A stretch of 64,000 nt of DNA. Source: SFHK01 sp964554795. Its GTDB lineage: Bacteria; Bacillota; Clostridia; Christensenellales; Aristaeellaceae. A model generated the notes under the pieces. The model worked only from the letters and a program-made list of their open reading frames with translations. It was not told the DNA's origin and did no database searches. Shown here piece after piece: positions 34,573-43,172 of this stretch. The stretch spans positions 1 through 64,000 of the forward strand of contig CAZKQB010000006.1 in NCBI GenBank assembly GCA_964554795.1, given 5' to 3'. Position numbers and translations under genes: made by a program. The number at the start of each line of letters is the position of its first letter. The stretch's first letter is position 1.

Positions 34573-34920
34573 GGGGGCGTATTTGGTTTCGACGGGGACT
34601 CAGGGGAGAAGAGAAGCGAGCGGCAGCCCCGATCTGCCATAAAATCGGGAAAAACAATAACTGCGAATAACGACAGTTACGCCGTCGCCGCTTAATGCGG
34701 TGACCGTCGACCCTAAGCCTCCTGCGGCGTAGGCCACCGGCGTCATAAAGGCAGGGAACGGGCCCAATAAAGCTTTGAAGCGGGCCGGCATTTATGAAGC
34801 TACCGTAAGCGGTATCCTGTTCGCGGGAGCCCGCTGAGGGGAATCCTAAAACACGAACTGCGCTCGGAGACGCTCTTTTCGTCGGGTTTTCGGACAGGGG
34901 TTCGACCCCCCTCGCCTCCA
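34573..34920 (+). ncRNA. ssrA: tmRNA (transfer-messenger RNA)
   Basis: The 5' end GGGGGCG pairs with CGCCTCC near the 3' end, forming the tRNA-like acceptor with discriminator A (34920). CCA is not encoded. GGTTCGACCCCC-type T-arm sequence precedes it. The tag reading frame runs from GCG 34663 to TAA 34693-34695 and encodes ANNDSYAVAA, with the AA-type protease tail seen in most bacteria. One-piece form, about 348 bases. Confidence 0.95.
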
Positions 34921-34928
34921 TCCATAGG

Positions 34929-34963
34929 AAGCACTGGCTTTTAAAACGGGCTGGTGCTTTTTT
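34929..34963 (+). terminator. Intrinsic terminator after tmRNA
   Basis: AAGCACTGGC (34929-34938) pairs, with two G-U pairs, with GCTGGTGCTT (34950-34959), followed by a run of six T. Confidence 0.85.
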
Positions 34964-35046
34964 GCGTCTATGGGGGAACCGGAGTGCTTTGCAAGCGCTT
35001 GCTTTCGGGAGGCATCATCTATAGATAGAAAAGTTTAGACATTTTT

Positions 35047-35083
35047 GCAGCACTGCTCAAAGTTCGGGCAATGCTGCTTTTTT
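35047..35083 (+). terminator. Second terminator hairpin before the DegV gene
   Basis: GCAGCACTGC (35047-35056) and GCAATGCTGC (35068-35077) form a stem with a small internal mismatch, then six T. It may be a backup for tmRNA or the end of a short unannotated RNA (34964-35083). Confidence 0.65.
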
Positions 35084-35195
35084 GTCCGTACTCAAAAAAA
35101 CGGATAGAAGCTATAATCGGATTCAGAAACGGCCTTTGCTGGAGTTCATTCCTCCATGAGCGAGGACTGAGATCGATGAAATGAGGATGAGCACT

Positions 35196-36047
35196 GTGAA
35201 AGTGAGAATTAGCTCAGACAGCGCCTGTGATTTGTCGCCTGAACTGACGAAAAAAGGCAATATTACCATTACACCCTTCTTCGTCAGCTTAGGAGAGAAG
35301 TACCTGAAGGATGGAGACGAAATCAAGCCGGATGACATTTACGCGTATGTTTCCGAAACGGGGAAGCTTCCAAAGACCGGTGCGATCAATGCTGAGGAAT
35401 ACCGGCGTGTTTATGAATTCTGGATTGAACAAGGGTATGCGGTTGTTCAGATTTGCATAAGCAGTCTTTTTTCAAGCACCTATCAGAACGCATGCTTTGC
35501 TGCAAAGGGACTGGAGGATGTCTATGTCGTAGACAGCCGAAATCTTTCCACGGGACAGGGATTGATTGTGCTTCACGCATCTGAGATGGCAATGCGCGGC
35601 TGCACGGCGCGGGAAATCTATGAGGAATGCCTGCGCATGGTTCCAAGAGTAGAAGCGAGCTTCGTGATAGACAATATGGACTATCTCTATAAGGGCGGGC
35701 GCTGCAATGCATTGGCTGCGCTGAGTGCCAGCCTTTTGAAAATAAAGCCTTGCATCGAGGTGAGGGATGGCGTAATGCTTCCGAGCACGAAATATCGTGG
35801 CCGTATTGGAAGGGTCATGATGCAGTACGTAGAGGCCCGGCTAAGGGATAGGCAGGATATTGACAAGGAGCGCATTTTCATCACGCATACAAAATGTGAC
35901 CCTGAGGATGTAAGGGCGGTTCGAAGCAAGATCATGGAGCTTGTGCCGGATTTTGAAGAGATTTTGGAGACGGACGCAGGCTCTGCCGTGACAACGCATT
36001 GCGGGGCGGGTACGCTCGGAATCCTGTTTGTGCGCAAGGAAGGGTAA
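35196..36047 (+). CDS. DegV family fatty-acid-binding protein
   Basis: A protein of about 283 residues with the DegV opening (KVRISSDSACDLSPEL) and the conserved ISSLFSSTYQNA and YKGGRCNALAA segments. DegV/FakB proteins hold a fatty acid for phosphorylation by FakA; no fakA gene is here. ATG codons at 35181 and 35187 are in frame, but GTG 35196 has GAGGATGAG at the right distance and gives the family N terminus. The start is therefore uncertain by up to five codons. Confidence 0.88.
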   Translation: MKVRISSDSACDLSPELTKKGNITITPFFVSLGEKYLKDGDEIKPDDIYAYVSETGKLPKTGAINAEEYRRVYEFWIEQGYAVVQICISSLFSSTYQNACFAAKGLEDVYVVDSRNLSTGQGLIVLHASEMAMRGCTAREIYEECLRMVPRVEASFVIDNMDYLYKGGRCNALAALSASLLKIKPCIEVRDGVMLPSTKYRGRIGRVMMQYVEARLRDRQDIDKERIFITHTKCDPEDVRAVRSKIMELVPDFEEILETDAGSAVTTHCGAGTLGILFVRKEG

Positions 36048-36111
36048 GATGAGGCTGTGATCCTTACGGGGAGAATCATATACAGCATAAAGAAAAAACG
36101 GAGGAATACAC

Positions 36112-37497
36112 ATGAAAATTTCTGATCGCATCAAGGGCTTTACCATGAAGCAGATGTACGCATACCTGGACAAGGATCCGGACGCCAACATACCGAAGAT
36201 GCTGGACTATCTTGAGAAGCTCGACAAGGATGGAAGAGGCATTACCGATCAGGTTGAAAATATCCGAAAGGCGATCAGCGACCCAAACAACAACTGGTAC
36301 CGGCTGATCAGGAGCCTGTGGACGGACGTTGACGCCGAACAGCGCAAGGCGCTGGTAGAAAGCGCGGTTGTGAACGCCTCGCTCATCGGTACGCCTGAAA
36401 CCATACGCTGGCAGGATCAATACCAGTGCAACGTACCGTGGGCCATTCTGATGGATCCTACATCTGCCTGTAATCTGCACTGCACGGGCTGCTGGGCGGC
36501 GGAGTATGGCAATAAGCTGAATCTTTCCTTTGACGAGCTGGACGGAATTATTCGTCAGGGCAAGGAAATGGGAACCTACGTTTACATCTATTCTGGCGGC
36601 GAGCCTCTCGTTCGCAGGGATGACCTGATTCGTCTATGCGAAAAGCATAGCGACTGCGCGTTTCTGGCCTTTACCAATGGCACGTTGATCGACGATGCGT
36701 TCGCGGATGAAATGCTGCGCGTGCATAACTTTGTGCCTGCCATCAGCATTGAAGGCTTTGAGGAAGCAACGGATGACCGCCGCGGACAGGGCACCTATAA
36801 AAAGGTGATCGAAGCGATGGAGCGCCTGAAGGCGCGCAAGCTTCTGTTCGGCATTTCCTGCTGCTATACAAGCAGGAATGTGGAGGTGATCGGCAGTGAG
36901 GAATACTTTGATTCCATGATCGATATGGGCGCGAAGTTCGCATGGTTGTTTACTTATATGCCTATAGGCGCGGCAGCAGTGCCGGAGCTGATTGCCACGG
37001 CGGAGCAGCGCAAATTCATGTATGAGCGGATTCACGAATTCCGCAGAACCAAGCCTATCTTCACCATGGATTTCTGGAATGACGGCGACGCCGTAGGCGG
37101 CTGCATTGCGGGCGGCCGCGGATACTGCCATATTAATGCCAATGGCGACGTAGAGCCCTGCGCCTTTATCCATTATTCGGATTCCAACATCCGCGAAAAG
37201 ACGCTCCTGGAAGCCTATCAGTCTCCACTGTTCATGGCCTATCGGAAGGCACAGCCTTTTAATGAAAACATGCTGCGTCCCTGTCCCGTGCTGGATAATC
37301 CTGGCGCGCTGACGAGGCTCGTGGATGAATCGGGTGCGCATTCCACCGACCTTGAAGCCCCGGAGTGCGCGTGCGACTACTGCGGCAAGTGCGAAAAGGC
37401 CGCAGCCGCATGGGCTCCTGTTGCCGATGAAATCTGGGATAGCCTGCCCAATAAGCACGGCGTACGTACATCTGGCAAGCTGGCAAAAAAGGGTTGA
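36112..37497 (+). CDS. Radical SAM protein with C-terminal cysteine-rich (SPASM-like) region
   Basis: A 461-residue protein. The radical SAM cluster motif is Cys120-x3-Cys124-x2-Cys127 (SACNLHCTGCW). Before it is a helical N-terminal region of about 100 residues. SGGEPL is the SAM-binding GGE motif. The C-terminal half holds further cysteines (GGCIAGGRGYC, VEPCAF, RPCPVL, CACDYCGKC), as in SPASM enzymes with auxiliary Fe-S clusters. It is a known Firmicute family of unassigned substrate. No peptide substrate gene is visible beside it. The ribosome site GGAGGA is clear. Confidence 0.82.
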   Translation: MKISDRIKGFTMKQMYAYLDKDPDANIPKMLDYLEKLDKDGRGITDQVENIRKAISDPNNNWYRLIRSLWTDVDAEQRKALVESAVVNASLIGTPETIRWQDQYQCNVPWAILMDPTSACNLHCTGCWAAEYGNKLNLSFDELDGIIRQGKEMGTYVYIYSGGEPLVRRDDLIRLCEKHSDCAFLAFTNGTLIDDAFADEMLRVHNFVPAISIEGFEEATDDRRGQGTYKKVIEAMERLKARKLLFGISCCYTSRNVEVIGSEEYFDSMIDMGAKFAWLFTYMPIGAAAVPELIATAEQRKFMYERIHEFRRTKPIFTMDFWNDGDAVGGCIAGGRGYCHINANGDVEPCAFIHYSDSNIREKTLLEAYQSPLFMAYRKAQPFNENMLRPCPVLDNPGALTRLVDESGAHSTDLEAPECACDYCGKCEKAAAAWAPVADEIWDSLPNKHGVRTSGKLAKKG

Positions 37498-37701
37498 TGT
37501 ATTTCTGCGAGGAACGCGGAGCGGCATTTGAGGCGCCGCTGTAAAGGCGTATGGCCGATAGGTAGCTTTCGTACATTTCCAGATACGATGCGCTGAAGGA
37601 CATAGCCGAGCTTGTCAATTCCCACAGCTTGACATGGAGCTTGTTCGAGGCGCGGAAGGATGCGAGAAATTGTCATCTTCCGCTGACCTCGACCGCCCCC
37701 G

Positions 37702-38847
37702 ATGGGCGTGAAGACCGAGACAGAATATAATGCTTATGGCGGCGTTGTAAATGCCAATGTGCAAGATAATGCGTCCGCACCGCTCATCTGGACGAAGACG
37801 GAGTACACCGAGGAGGGCAATTTTGCGACCAAGCTGCGAGGTGCGAGGGGTAACGAGGTAGTCAATACTCTTGACGCCAACGGCAAGCTCCTGAGCGTAA
37901 CCGACTCGGCAAGGCAGTCTGTGAACTATGCCTACGACGCATCTAACCGCGTGACGGGTGTACATTCCACGTATACGGTGAACGGAGAAAACCGAATCAG
38001 CCGTAATGAATATACCTATGAGAATGACCAACTTAAGACGGTGGCCTGCTTGACAGTTCGAGCATACTGGTGGTAGTATACAGATACGACGCTTGGGGCA
38101 GGGTCATCAGCACCACGAGCAGTCTGGCTGTGACGCTGGGTAAGCACAATCCGTTCCGCTATCGCGGATACATCTACGATAGGGAAACGGGACTGTACTA
38201 CCTGCGCAGCCGGTCCTACAATCCGACTGTTGGGCGGTTTATGAATGCGGATACGCTACTGGAAATTCACGGTGAATTGCTAAGTGCCAACATCTACAGT
38301 TACTGCGAAAACTCTCCGATTGTATAATATGATGTAGGTGGATTTGTAGCATGTAGAAGCCGGATTCCTCCCGTTGATGCAGGCGTTATCCCTGCTCGCG
38401 GCGGCACTTCCTCAAAAGTCCATTCGGATTAAGGGTATGGCTGGAAGGATTCCGAGGGGAATATTTGGACACCAGATAGCGACGAACATGGCGGCGACTA
38501 TTGGGATGTGCAACGCGGAGATGACAAGGGCTACATCAATGTATACCCAGATGGAAAACGGAGGGGGCAAGGGAAAAGCGCCCAAACATCCGCCCCAGAA
38601 ACCTCAACCCAACGCATCGTCAGCACCGTCATCGCTCCATAATAACCATAAAATTGTGGTTCCCATGCCCATGCCTGCACCTGCAATAGAAACAATACCT
38701 GCTGTCAAGCCTGAAGTTGCACGGAATGGTATTCCCGGATGGGGCGCAGCAGTAGCAGTCATTGGGTTTGGTGCTGCGATGATTTGTCTGTTTGGCCCCC
38801 GCCGGCGCAGCGGTTCTCGCGTTTGCATAAACCATCAAGAGGAATAA
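37702..38847 (+). pseudogene. Broken Rhs/YD-repeat gene, 3' part
   Basis: Only the last part of an Rhs gene remains. Frame 1 (37702-38076) has YD repeats (YNAYGGVVN, VNYAYDASNRVTGV). After a shift near 38045, frame 3 (to 38327) has the core end (YRYDAWGRV, YRGYIYDRETGLYYLRSRSYNP, GRFMNADT, YCENSPIV). A stop and further shifts follow. The toxin-like piece is in frame 3 at 38433-38642. A last open stretch (to 38847) in another frame contains a hydrophobic helix (AAVAVIGFGAAMICLF). The 5' end is missing. No single reading frame makes a protein. Confidence 0.8.
38433..38642 (+). pseudogene. Rhs C-terminal toxin-like domain remnant (polymorphic toxin type 37-like)
   Basis: This frame, not opened by a start codon, reads GYGWKDSEGNIWTPDSDEHG, then GDYWDVQRGDDKGY, then INVYPDGKRRG. 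The HGG..WDVQ...Y.NVYP.G..R pattern is, from memory, that of polymorphic toxin type 37 tails of Rhs proteins. An in-frame TAA at 38430 cuts it from the Rhs core. It ends in TAA at 38640-38642. Confidence 0.5.
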
Positions 38848-38854
38848 ACGAAGT

Positions 38855-39679
38855 ATGAAGAAACGTCTTTACTCAGAGCCAAACGAAGAAATCATCTATT
38901 TGATTAAGCGGATCATGTGTACTGACCAGCAACCGCTGATTGAACGTTTGACTCATGCGTTGAAATGGTTGTATCCGCCTGATGTCGTTGAATATCTATT
39001 GGGTGTGTATTTCCTCGAATTTGGCAAAACATTTGCGCTTGGCAGTGGAAAATACATTGAGACGAAAGTCTCCTTTCGTCGTGCGCGTAGACACTTAAAG
39101 CGTGCCCTTCGTGCTAACCCACAGGATGCAGAAATCCTGACGGCAATTGGCGAATCATACGCAAAAGAGCGAAAATCGGAGCTGGCTTTCCGCTTCTGTG
39201 AAAAGGCATTGGCGCTCGAACCTGACAATGCGCGTCTTTTATGGAATCTGATGGAACAAAGCTATCTGCTTGCGCGTTATGAGACGGTTCTTTCCTGCGA
39301 CGCTGCTTTCCATTGGAAAGTCTGCGCAGATCGCGAAAAATACTTCTGGTGTGGTCTGCTCTGCGCGTACTCCGCTGCTGCACTTGGAAATGTAAAAGAG
39401 ACTCGCAAGTTTGCGTGCCGTGCGCTGCAAAGCTATGCGGAAGAATTACCGCAGAGCGATCTCGCTGCTGCATGCCTGTTGGACGTGCTCTTTCTGGCTG
39501 ACTGTACGGATGAACTGAAAGCGCAGTATACGAAATGTGTGCAGAAGGTGGCTTGCATTTCGTCGCCACTGCTTCACGTTTTGCGCGAAAAAGAAGAACT
39601 GCCATCTCATCAGAATTTTGCTTCGCAAATACTGGCAGCATTCACACCGAGGAAGTTGCTACCGCATTTGGCTTGGTAG
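38855..39679 (+). CDS. TPR-repeat protein of unknown function, possible immunity protein
   Basis: A 274-residue soluble protein. Tetratricopeptide-like helices lie around residues 75-145 (HLKRALRANPQDAEILTAIGESYAKE, with the pattern A..L.P.NA..L). The ends do not resemble anything I know. It starts just after the broken Rhs toxin end, where Rhs loci keep their immunity gene, and it is intact while the Rhs gene is not. That role is an inference from position. GAGGAATA lies before the ATG. Base composition is lower in GC than most of the window. Confidence 0.65.
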   Translation: MKKRLYSEPNEEIIYLIKRIMCTDQQPLIERLTHALKWLYPPDVVEYLLGVYFLEFGKTFALGSGKYIETKVSFRRARRHLKRALRANPQDAEILTAIGESYAKERKSELAFRFCEKALALEPDNARLLWNLMEQSYLLARYETVLSCDAAFHWKVCADREKYFWCGLLCAYSAAALGNVKETRKFACRALQSYAEELPQSDLAAACLLDVLFLADCTDELKAQYTKCVQKVACISSPLLHVLREKEELPSHQNFASQILAAFTPRKLLPHLAW

Positions 39680-39704
39680 TCTGGAACTCTTCTCTCGCCC
39701 CGCT

Positions 39705-40412
39705 TCGGCGGTGCTTTTCTCATGCCGATGCTGCTTTCGGATTTTGATGCGGACCAGCTATTTTACACTATTTCCTACTTCCACAACACCCGCAAGCGCT
39801 ACGAAAAGCTGAAGGCGGACATAAACGCCGCCCCGGGGTCATGTAAGCGAGGTGCGCGATGAACTGGACTGGCTGCTGTCCGTGGAGGACGAAGCGTGCA
39901 AGCTAACCGATCTGTTCAACGAAGGAAAATTGCCCCTGTGCGTGACGCACAACGACACTAAGATCAACAACGTGCTGTTCGATGAAAAAACTCTCGACGC
40001 GCTGGTGGTGATCGACATGGATACGGTGATGCCTGGTCTGGTGAGCCACGACTTCGGCGATGCGATTCGCTTCGCTGCCAACTTCGTAGAAGAGGACTGC
40101 CCAGAGGCGGACAAGGCAGGCGTGAACCTGAACATCTACTGGGCGTTTGTCGAGGGCTTCATAAAGGAAACCGCTGCCATGCTGACGGAAGCAGAGGTGG
40201 AAACGCTGGGAACCAGCTGCTTTGCGCTGGCGTGCGAGTTGGCTACGCGCTTTCTGGACGATTACATTCTGGGATACAAATACTTCAAGATCAATTATCC
40301 CGAGCACAACCTCGTCCGCACCCGCTGCCAAATCACGCTGGCGAAGGATATGCGAAAGAAGATGGATGCCATGAAAGCCATCGCCCGCGATTGCTGTGAG
40401 AGGTATAGGTAA
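39705..40412 (+). pseudogene. Truncated, frameshifted N-acetylhexosamine kinase-like (APH family) gene
   Basis: The part 39852-40412 encodes a phosphotransferase core: VTHNDTKINNVLFDE (catalytic HND..) and VIDMDTVMPGLVSHDFGD (metal-binding D.D). This is very like NahK-type kinases. The preceding piece (SDFDADQLFYTISYFHNTRKRYEKLKADI) continues the family in another frame, with a shift near 39840. The N-terminal half, including the ATP-binding lobe, is missing. It cannot be active as it stands. Confidence 0.8.
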
Positions 40413-40597
40413 TAGTATTATCATGATACTCTGTATGACACCCTTTAGATACCATCGGCAATAAAGGCAGGGCAAACGCATGAACGATAAGATGTTCGTA
40501 GCCAGGCGTAGGCATCACTGCTCTTATGATGAGGCATATTTCAAAAATGTTATGCTTTCAAATCATGCATAAGCCCTGTATCGCGCGGAACCAAATC

Positions 40598-40625
40598 TTG
40601 ACAACAGAGGATTTCATGCTATAAT
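40598..40625 (+). promoter_or_regulatory. Consensus promoter of the WG-repeat gene
   Basis: Perfect TTGACA and TATAAT with a 16-base spacer. The 40413-40597 stretch before it holds nothing recognisable. Confidence 0.8.
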
Positions 40626-40663
40626 GAAGGTAAAGGAACCGTATCCGAAATGGAGGATATAAC

Positions 40664-42262
40664 ATGAAGAAATCCTTGATGCTTCTGTTGATGATTACGC
40701 TTCTAATGGCACAGTTTTCTGCGCTGGCGGGGGCAGTTATCGTTGAGCCGGTTGTACTGGACGGCAATGCCGTCCTGCCCCGGTATGGCGAAGCCTACTA
40801 TATGAATCGTACAATGTACGATTTGCAGGGTAATGTGATTGCCGGTCCCTTTGGCAGCTTGACCAGCTGTCGGAATGGTCTGTATTACGAGGTTGTCAAC
40901 GAAAACGGTCTGAATACCATCGGTGTAATCGATTGCACCGGTGCGGAAGTTCTGCCTATGGCCTATGGCGATATTGTCTATGTGGATGACAACTGGCTCC
41001 TTGGTATTGAACTGGAGGCCACGACGGATGTTAATGGCGATTACAGGGACGGCAAGGGAAACCAGTATAACATCAGCCAGGTGGACGTTGTCTATGACAA
41101 GCAGATCATCGGTTCGCTCAGCCGCGAGGATTATCAGAGCTCGAGCTACGGCGTGAGGGGCAAGTATCTGTATATTCGCACCAGCACCAGGGCAGGTATC
41201 TGGCTGGATTCCGACTTCAATCGCGTGGATGTAGCCGCGGATGATTTTGCTTCTACCGAGTTTACTGATAATTACAAGAAGGGTATACAACACAATCCGA
41301 CGCAGACTCTGGCATTTACCGCGAGCTGCACGCTGCAGCCTGAGGACGTGGATCAGAAAATCTGGTATACCGACGACGGCAACTTCATTGATCTGCAGGG
41401 CAATCTGGTGAATAAGGGAACTTTTGCAGACGGGAAGGAATACGATTCTGTTTATTATTACGGCGGCGATTATCTTGTGGTTCGCGCCAACGGCCTGCGT
41501 GGCCTGGTCGATATGCAGGGCAATGAAGTGATTCCGCCCAAATACGAGGAGATTGCCGGTACGACGGACGGCACCTTCTTTGCACTGGGATATCAGGCTG
41601 TGGTGACGGAGGATGGCGGTCTGATGTATCTGGATGAGCAGGGTAATGTATTGGCCTCGGTGGAATACAAGCTAAGCTCCTCCGACTATAAGGGCTTTAC
41701 CTATAATGCGCCCATGATAGCTGTGCAGAATATGGGCAAGTATGTCGTCATCACGGCGACCAAGGGTCAGCTGGAAGAGACCTATGACGATGTTGCGTCC
41801 GTCCGCAGCGCAACCCAGAGGCTGATGGCTGTGCAGCAGGATGATCTGTGGGGCGTGATTGATATCGACGGAAACCTGATCATTCCCTACAGCTTCCGCT
41901 ATGAACCCGATATTAATGCGGACGGTACGCGGGTGCTGGGTACCAACGAGGATCGCGAGTTCCTGCTGTACACCATCGCCTATGACGAAACCGGCGCAGT
42001 GGCCAATACGGAGGAAGCGAATGCGACCGAGACTAGCAATCCCGGTGCTTATGAACGCGTGACAAAGTTCTCCGGTCTGGCAGAAGGTGAGTGGGGCTGC
42101 ACTAACTGCGGCACCATCAACAGTGGCAAGTTCTGCACAGAGTGCGGCGCTGCCAAGCCTGCGGAGGAGGAAAAGCCTCTTGTTTGCAGCGGCTGCGGCT
42201 ATACGCCTGAAGCCGGAACAACGCCGAAGTTCTGCTCGGAATGCGGCACCAAGTTTGAATAA
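40664..42262 (+). CDS. Secreted WG-repeat protein ending in two zinc ribbons
   Basis: A 532-residue protein. A signal peptide (residues 1-23) is followed by WG/KWG-type repeats of about 50-60 residues (GVIDCTGAEVLPMAYGDI, GLVDMQGNEVIPPKYEEI, YLDEQGNVLASVEY, GVIDIDGNLIIPYSF). An acidic linker then leads to two four-cysteine ribbons near the C terminus (CTNCG..CTECG and CSGCG..CSECG). Zinc ribbons are usual in cytoplasm and odd on an exported protein. The signal cleavage site after ALAGA is plausible. Strong promoter, good ribosome site, own terminator. Role unknown. Confidence 0.8.
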   Translation: MKKSLMLLLMITLLMAQFSALAGAVIVEPVVLDGNAVLPRYGEAYYMNRTMYDLQGNVIAGPFGSLTSCRNGLYYEVVNENGLNTIGVIDCTGAEVLPMAYGDIVYVDDNWLLGIELEATTDVNGDYRDGKGNQYNISQVDVVYDKQIIGSLSREDYQSSSYGVRGKYLYIRTSTRAGIWLDSDFNRVDVAADDFASTEFTDNYKKGIQHNPTQTLAFTASCTLQPEDVDQKIWYTDDGNFIDLQGNLVNKGTFADGKEYDSVYYYGGDYLVVRANGLRGLVDMQGNEVIPPKYEEIAGTTDGTFFALGYQAVVTEDGGLMYLDEQGNVLASVEYKLSSSDYKGFTYNAPMIAVQNMGKYVVITATKGQLEETYDDVASVRSATQRLMAVQQDDLWGVIDIDGNLIIPYSFRYEPDINADGTRVLGTNEDREFLLYTIAYDETGAVANTEEANATETSNPGAYERVTKFSGLAEGEWGCTNCGTINSGKFCTECGAAKPAEEEKPLVCSGCGYTPEAGTTPKFCSECGTKFE

Positions 42263-42295
42263 TCCAGCGAATATCCCTGATAAGCAGGAAGCTCA

Positions 42296-42339
42296 GACCG
42301 TTGACAAAGTCCAAGGACGAAGGTCAACGGTCATTTTTT
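42296..42339 (+). terminator. Intrinsic terminator after the WG-repeat gene
   Basis: GACCGTTGAC (42296-42305) pairs with GTCAACGGTC (42323-42332), followed by a run of six T. Confidence 0.9.
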
Positions 42340-42340
42340 G

Positions 42341-42595
42341 TTAGCCTAATAGACGACTGCGGCAATGCCTGTACATACCGCAGTCGTTCCGAGGTTCCGT
42401 TGACAAATCCTCAAAAGCACCATAGTTGTTTTCAGAACGTATCGCTTCAACAGGGTTGTCTATCGATAGCCTTCTAACCGCATATAGCATGGAAATGGCA
42501 ACAAGATAAGGTACAATAAGCTGCGCAACGAAGCCCGTCAGGGCTATCGCAGCGGCACTATGACCGTGGCCTGACCACGGTATCTGGGAAGGCAA
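42341..42595 (-). pseudogene. FtsX-type ABC permease C-terminal remnant
   Basis: The minus-strand frame reads LIVPYLVAISMLYAVRRLSI and then DNPVEAIRSE, matching the last membrane helix and the NPVEAIR ending of FtsX-like permeases. Only about 80 codons remain. Upstream (to the right) it runs into the IS256-family remnant, so the insertion probably destroyed the gene. Confidence 0.5.
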
Positions 42596-42989
42596 CGCTT
42601 CAGGTACCGCGGCTGAAGGGAAGCGGCTTTGAAACGGAGATCATTGAGCGTTACCGGTGCAGAAGAAGCTTCGCGAGATGCGGTTGAAGGAAGCGGCAAA
42701 AAGGTGGAGGAGGGGATTGAGGAAACGTTGACATATTACGCATTTCCATCCGAGTACTGGCTGAAGGTCCGAACCAACAACCTGCTGGAACGCCTGAACC
42801 GTGAAATATGGAGACGGACGCGAGTGGTTGGAAGCTTCCCAGATGGAGAATCGGCATTGATGCTGGTTTGTGCAAGACTGCGGGCACGTGATCGGCACGC
42901 AGTGGGGCGAAAAACGCTACATGAGCATGAAGGCGCTGGAACAAGCTGGATCGGGAAAAAACGAAGCAGAGAACCGTGATCTGGCGTAG
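42553..42989 (+). pseudogene. IS256-family (mutator-type) transposase remnant
   Basis: A first piece, HYDRGLTTVSGKATLQVPRL..FETEIIERYR, matches the N-terminal part of IS256-family transposases. After a large internal deletion and a shift near 42655-42690 come EEGIEETLTYYAFPSEYW and RTNNLLERLNREI, then GSFPDGESALMLVCARLR. A second shift near 42890 leads to IGTQWGEKRYMSMKALEQ and a stop at 42987-42989. Without the middle it lacks most of the DDE site. Confidence 0.85.
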
Positions 42990-43172
42990 GCAGCAGACCA
43001 CCAGCCGCCCGTAAAGGGCTTCGCAAGTGGCTTCGCCACCCTTGACGGACAACTGGCGGCCTGCTGATCGGCCCTTGCCTAACCAACTTCATAAGTGACG
43101 CTGACTATTTTGCGCATTACTCTTGACAGGACCGGCACGGGTGTCCATCACGAGGTGGAAGCAGTGCGTTCT
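42990..43172. other. Flank of the IS256-family remnant, no gene
   Basis: Probably the 3' end of the old insertion sequence. TTGACA occurs at about 43124, but no convincing gene or clear terminal inverted repeat was found. Confidence 0.3.

Noticed and set aside
38374..38847. 157-codon frame read as an independent gene
   Set aside because: Its first half is out of frame with the toxin-like tail of the Rhs remnant; it is better explained as part of the frameshifted Rhs gene.
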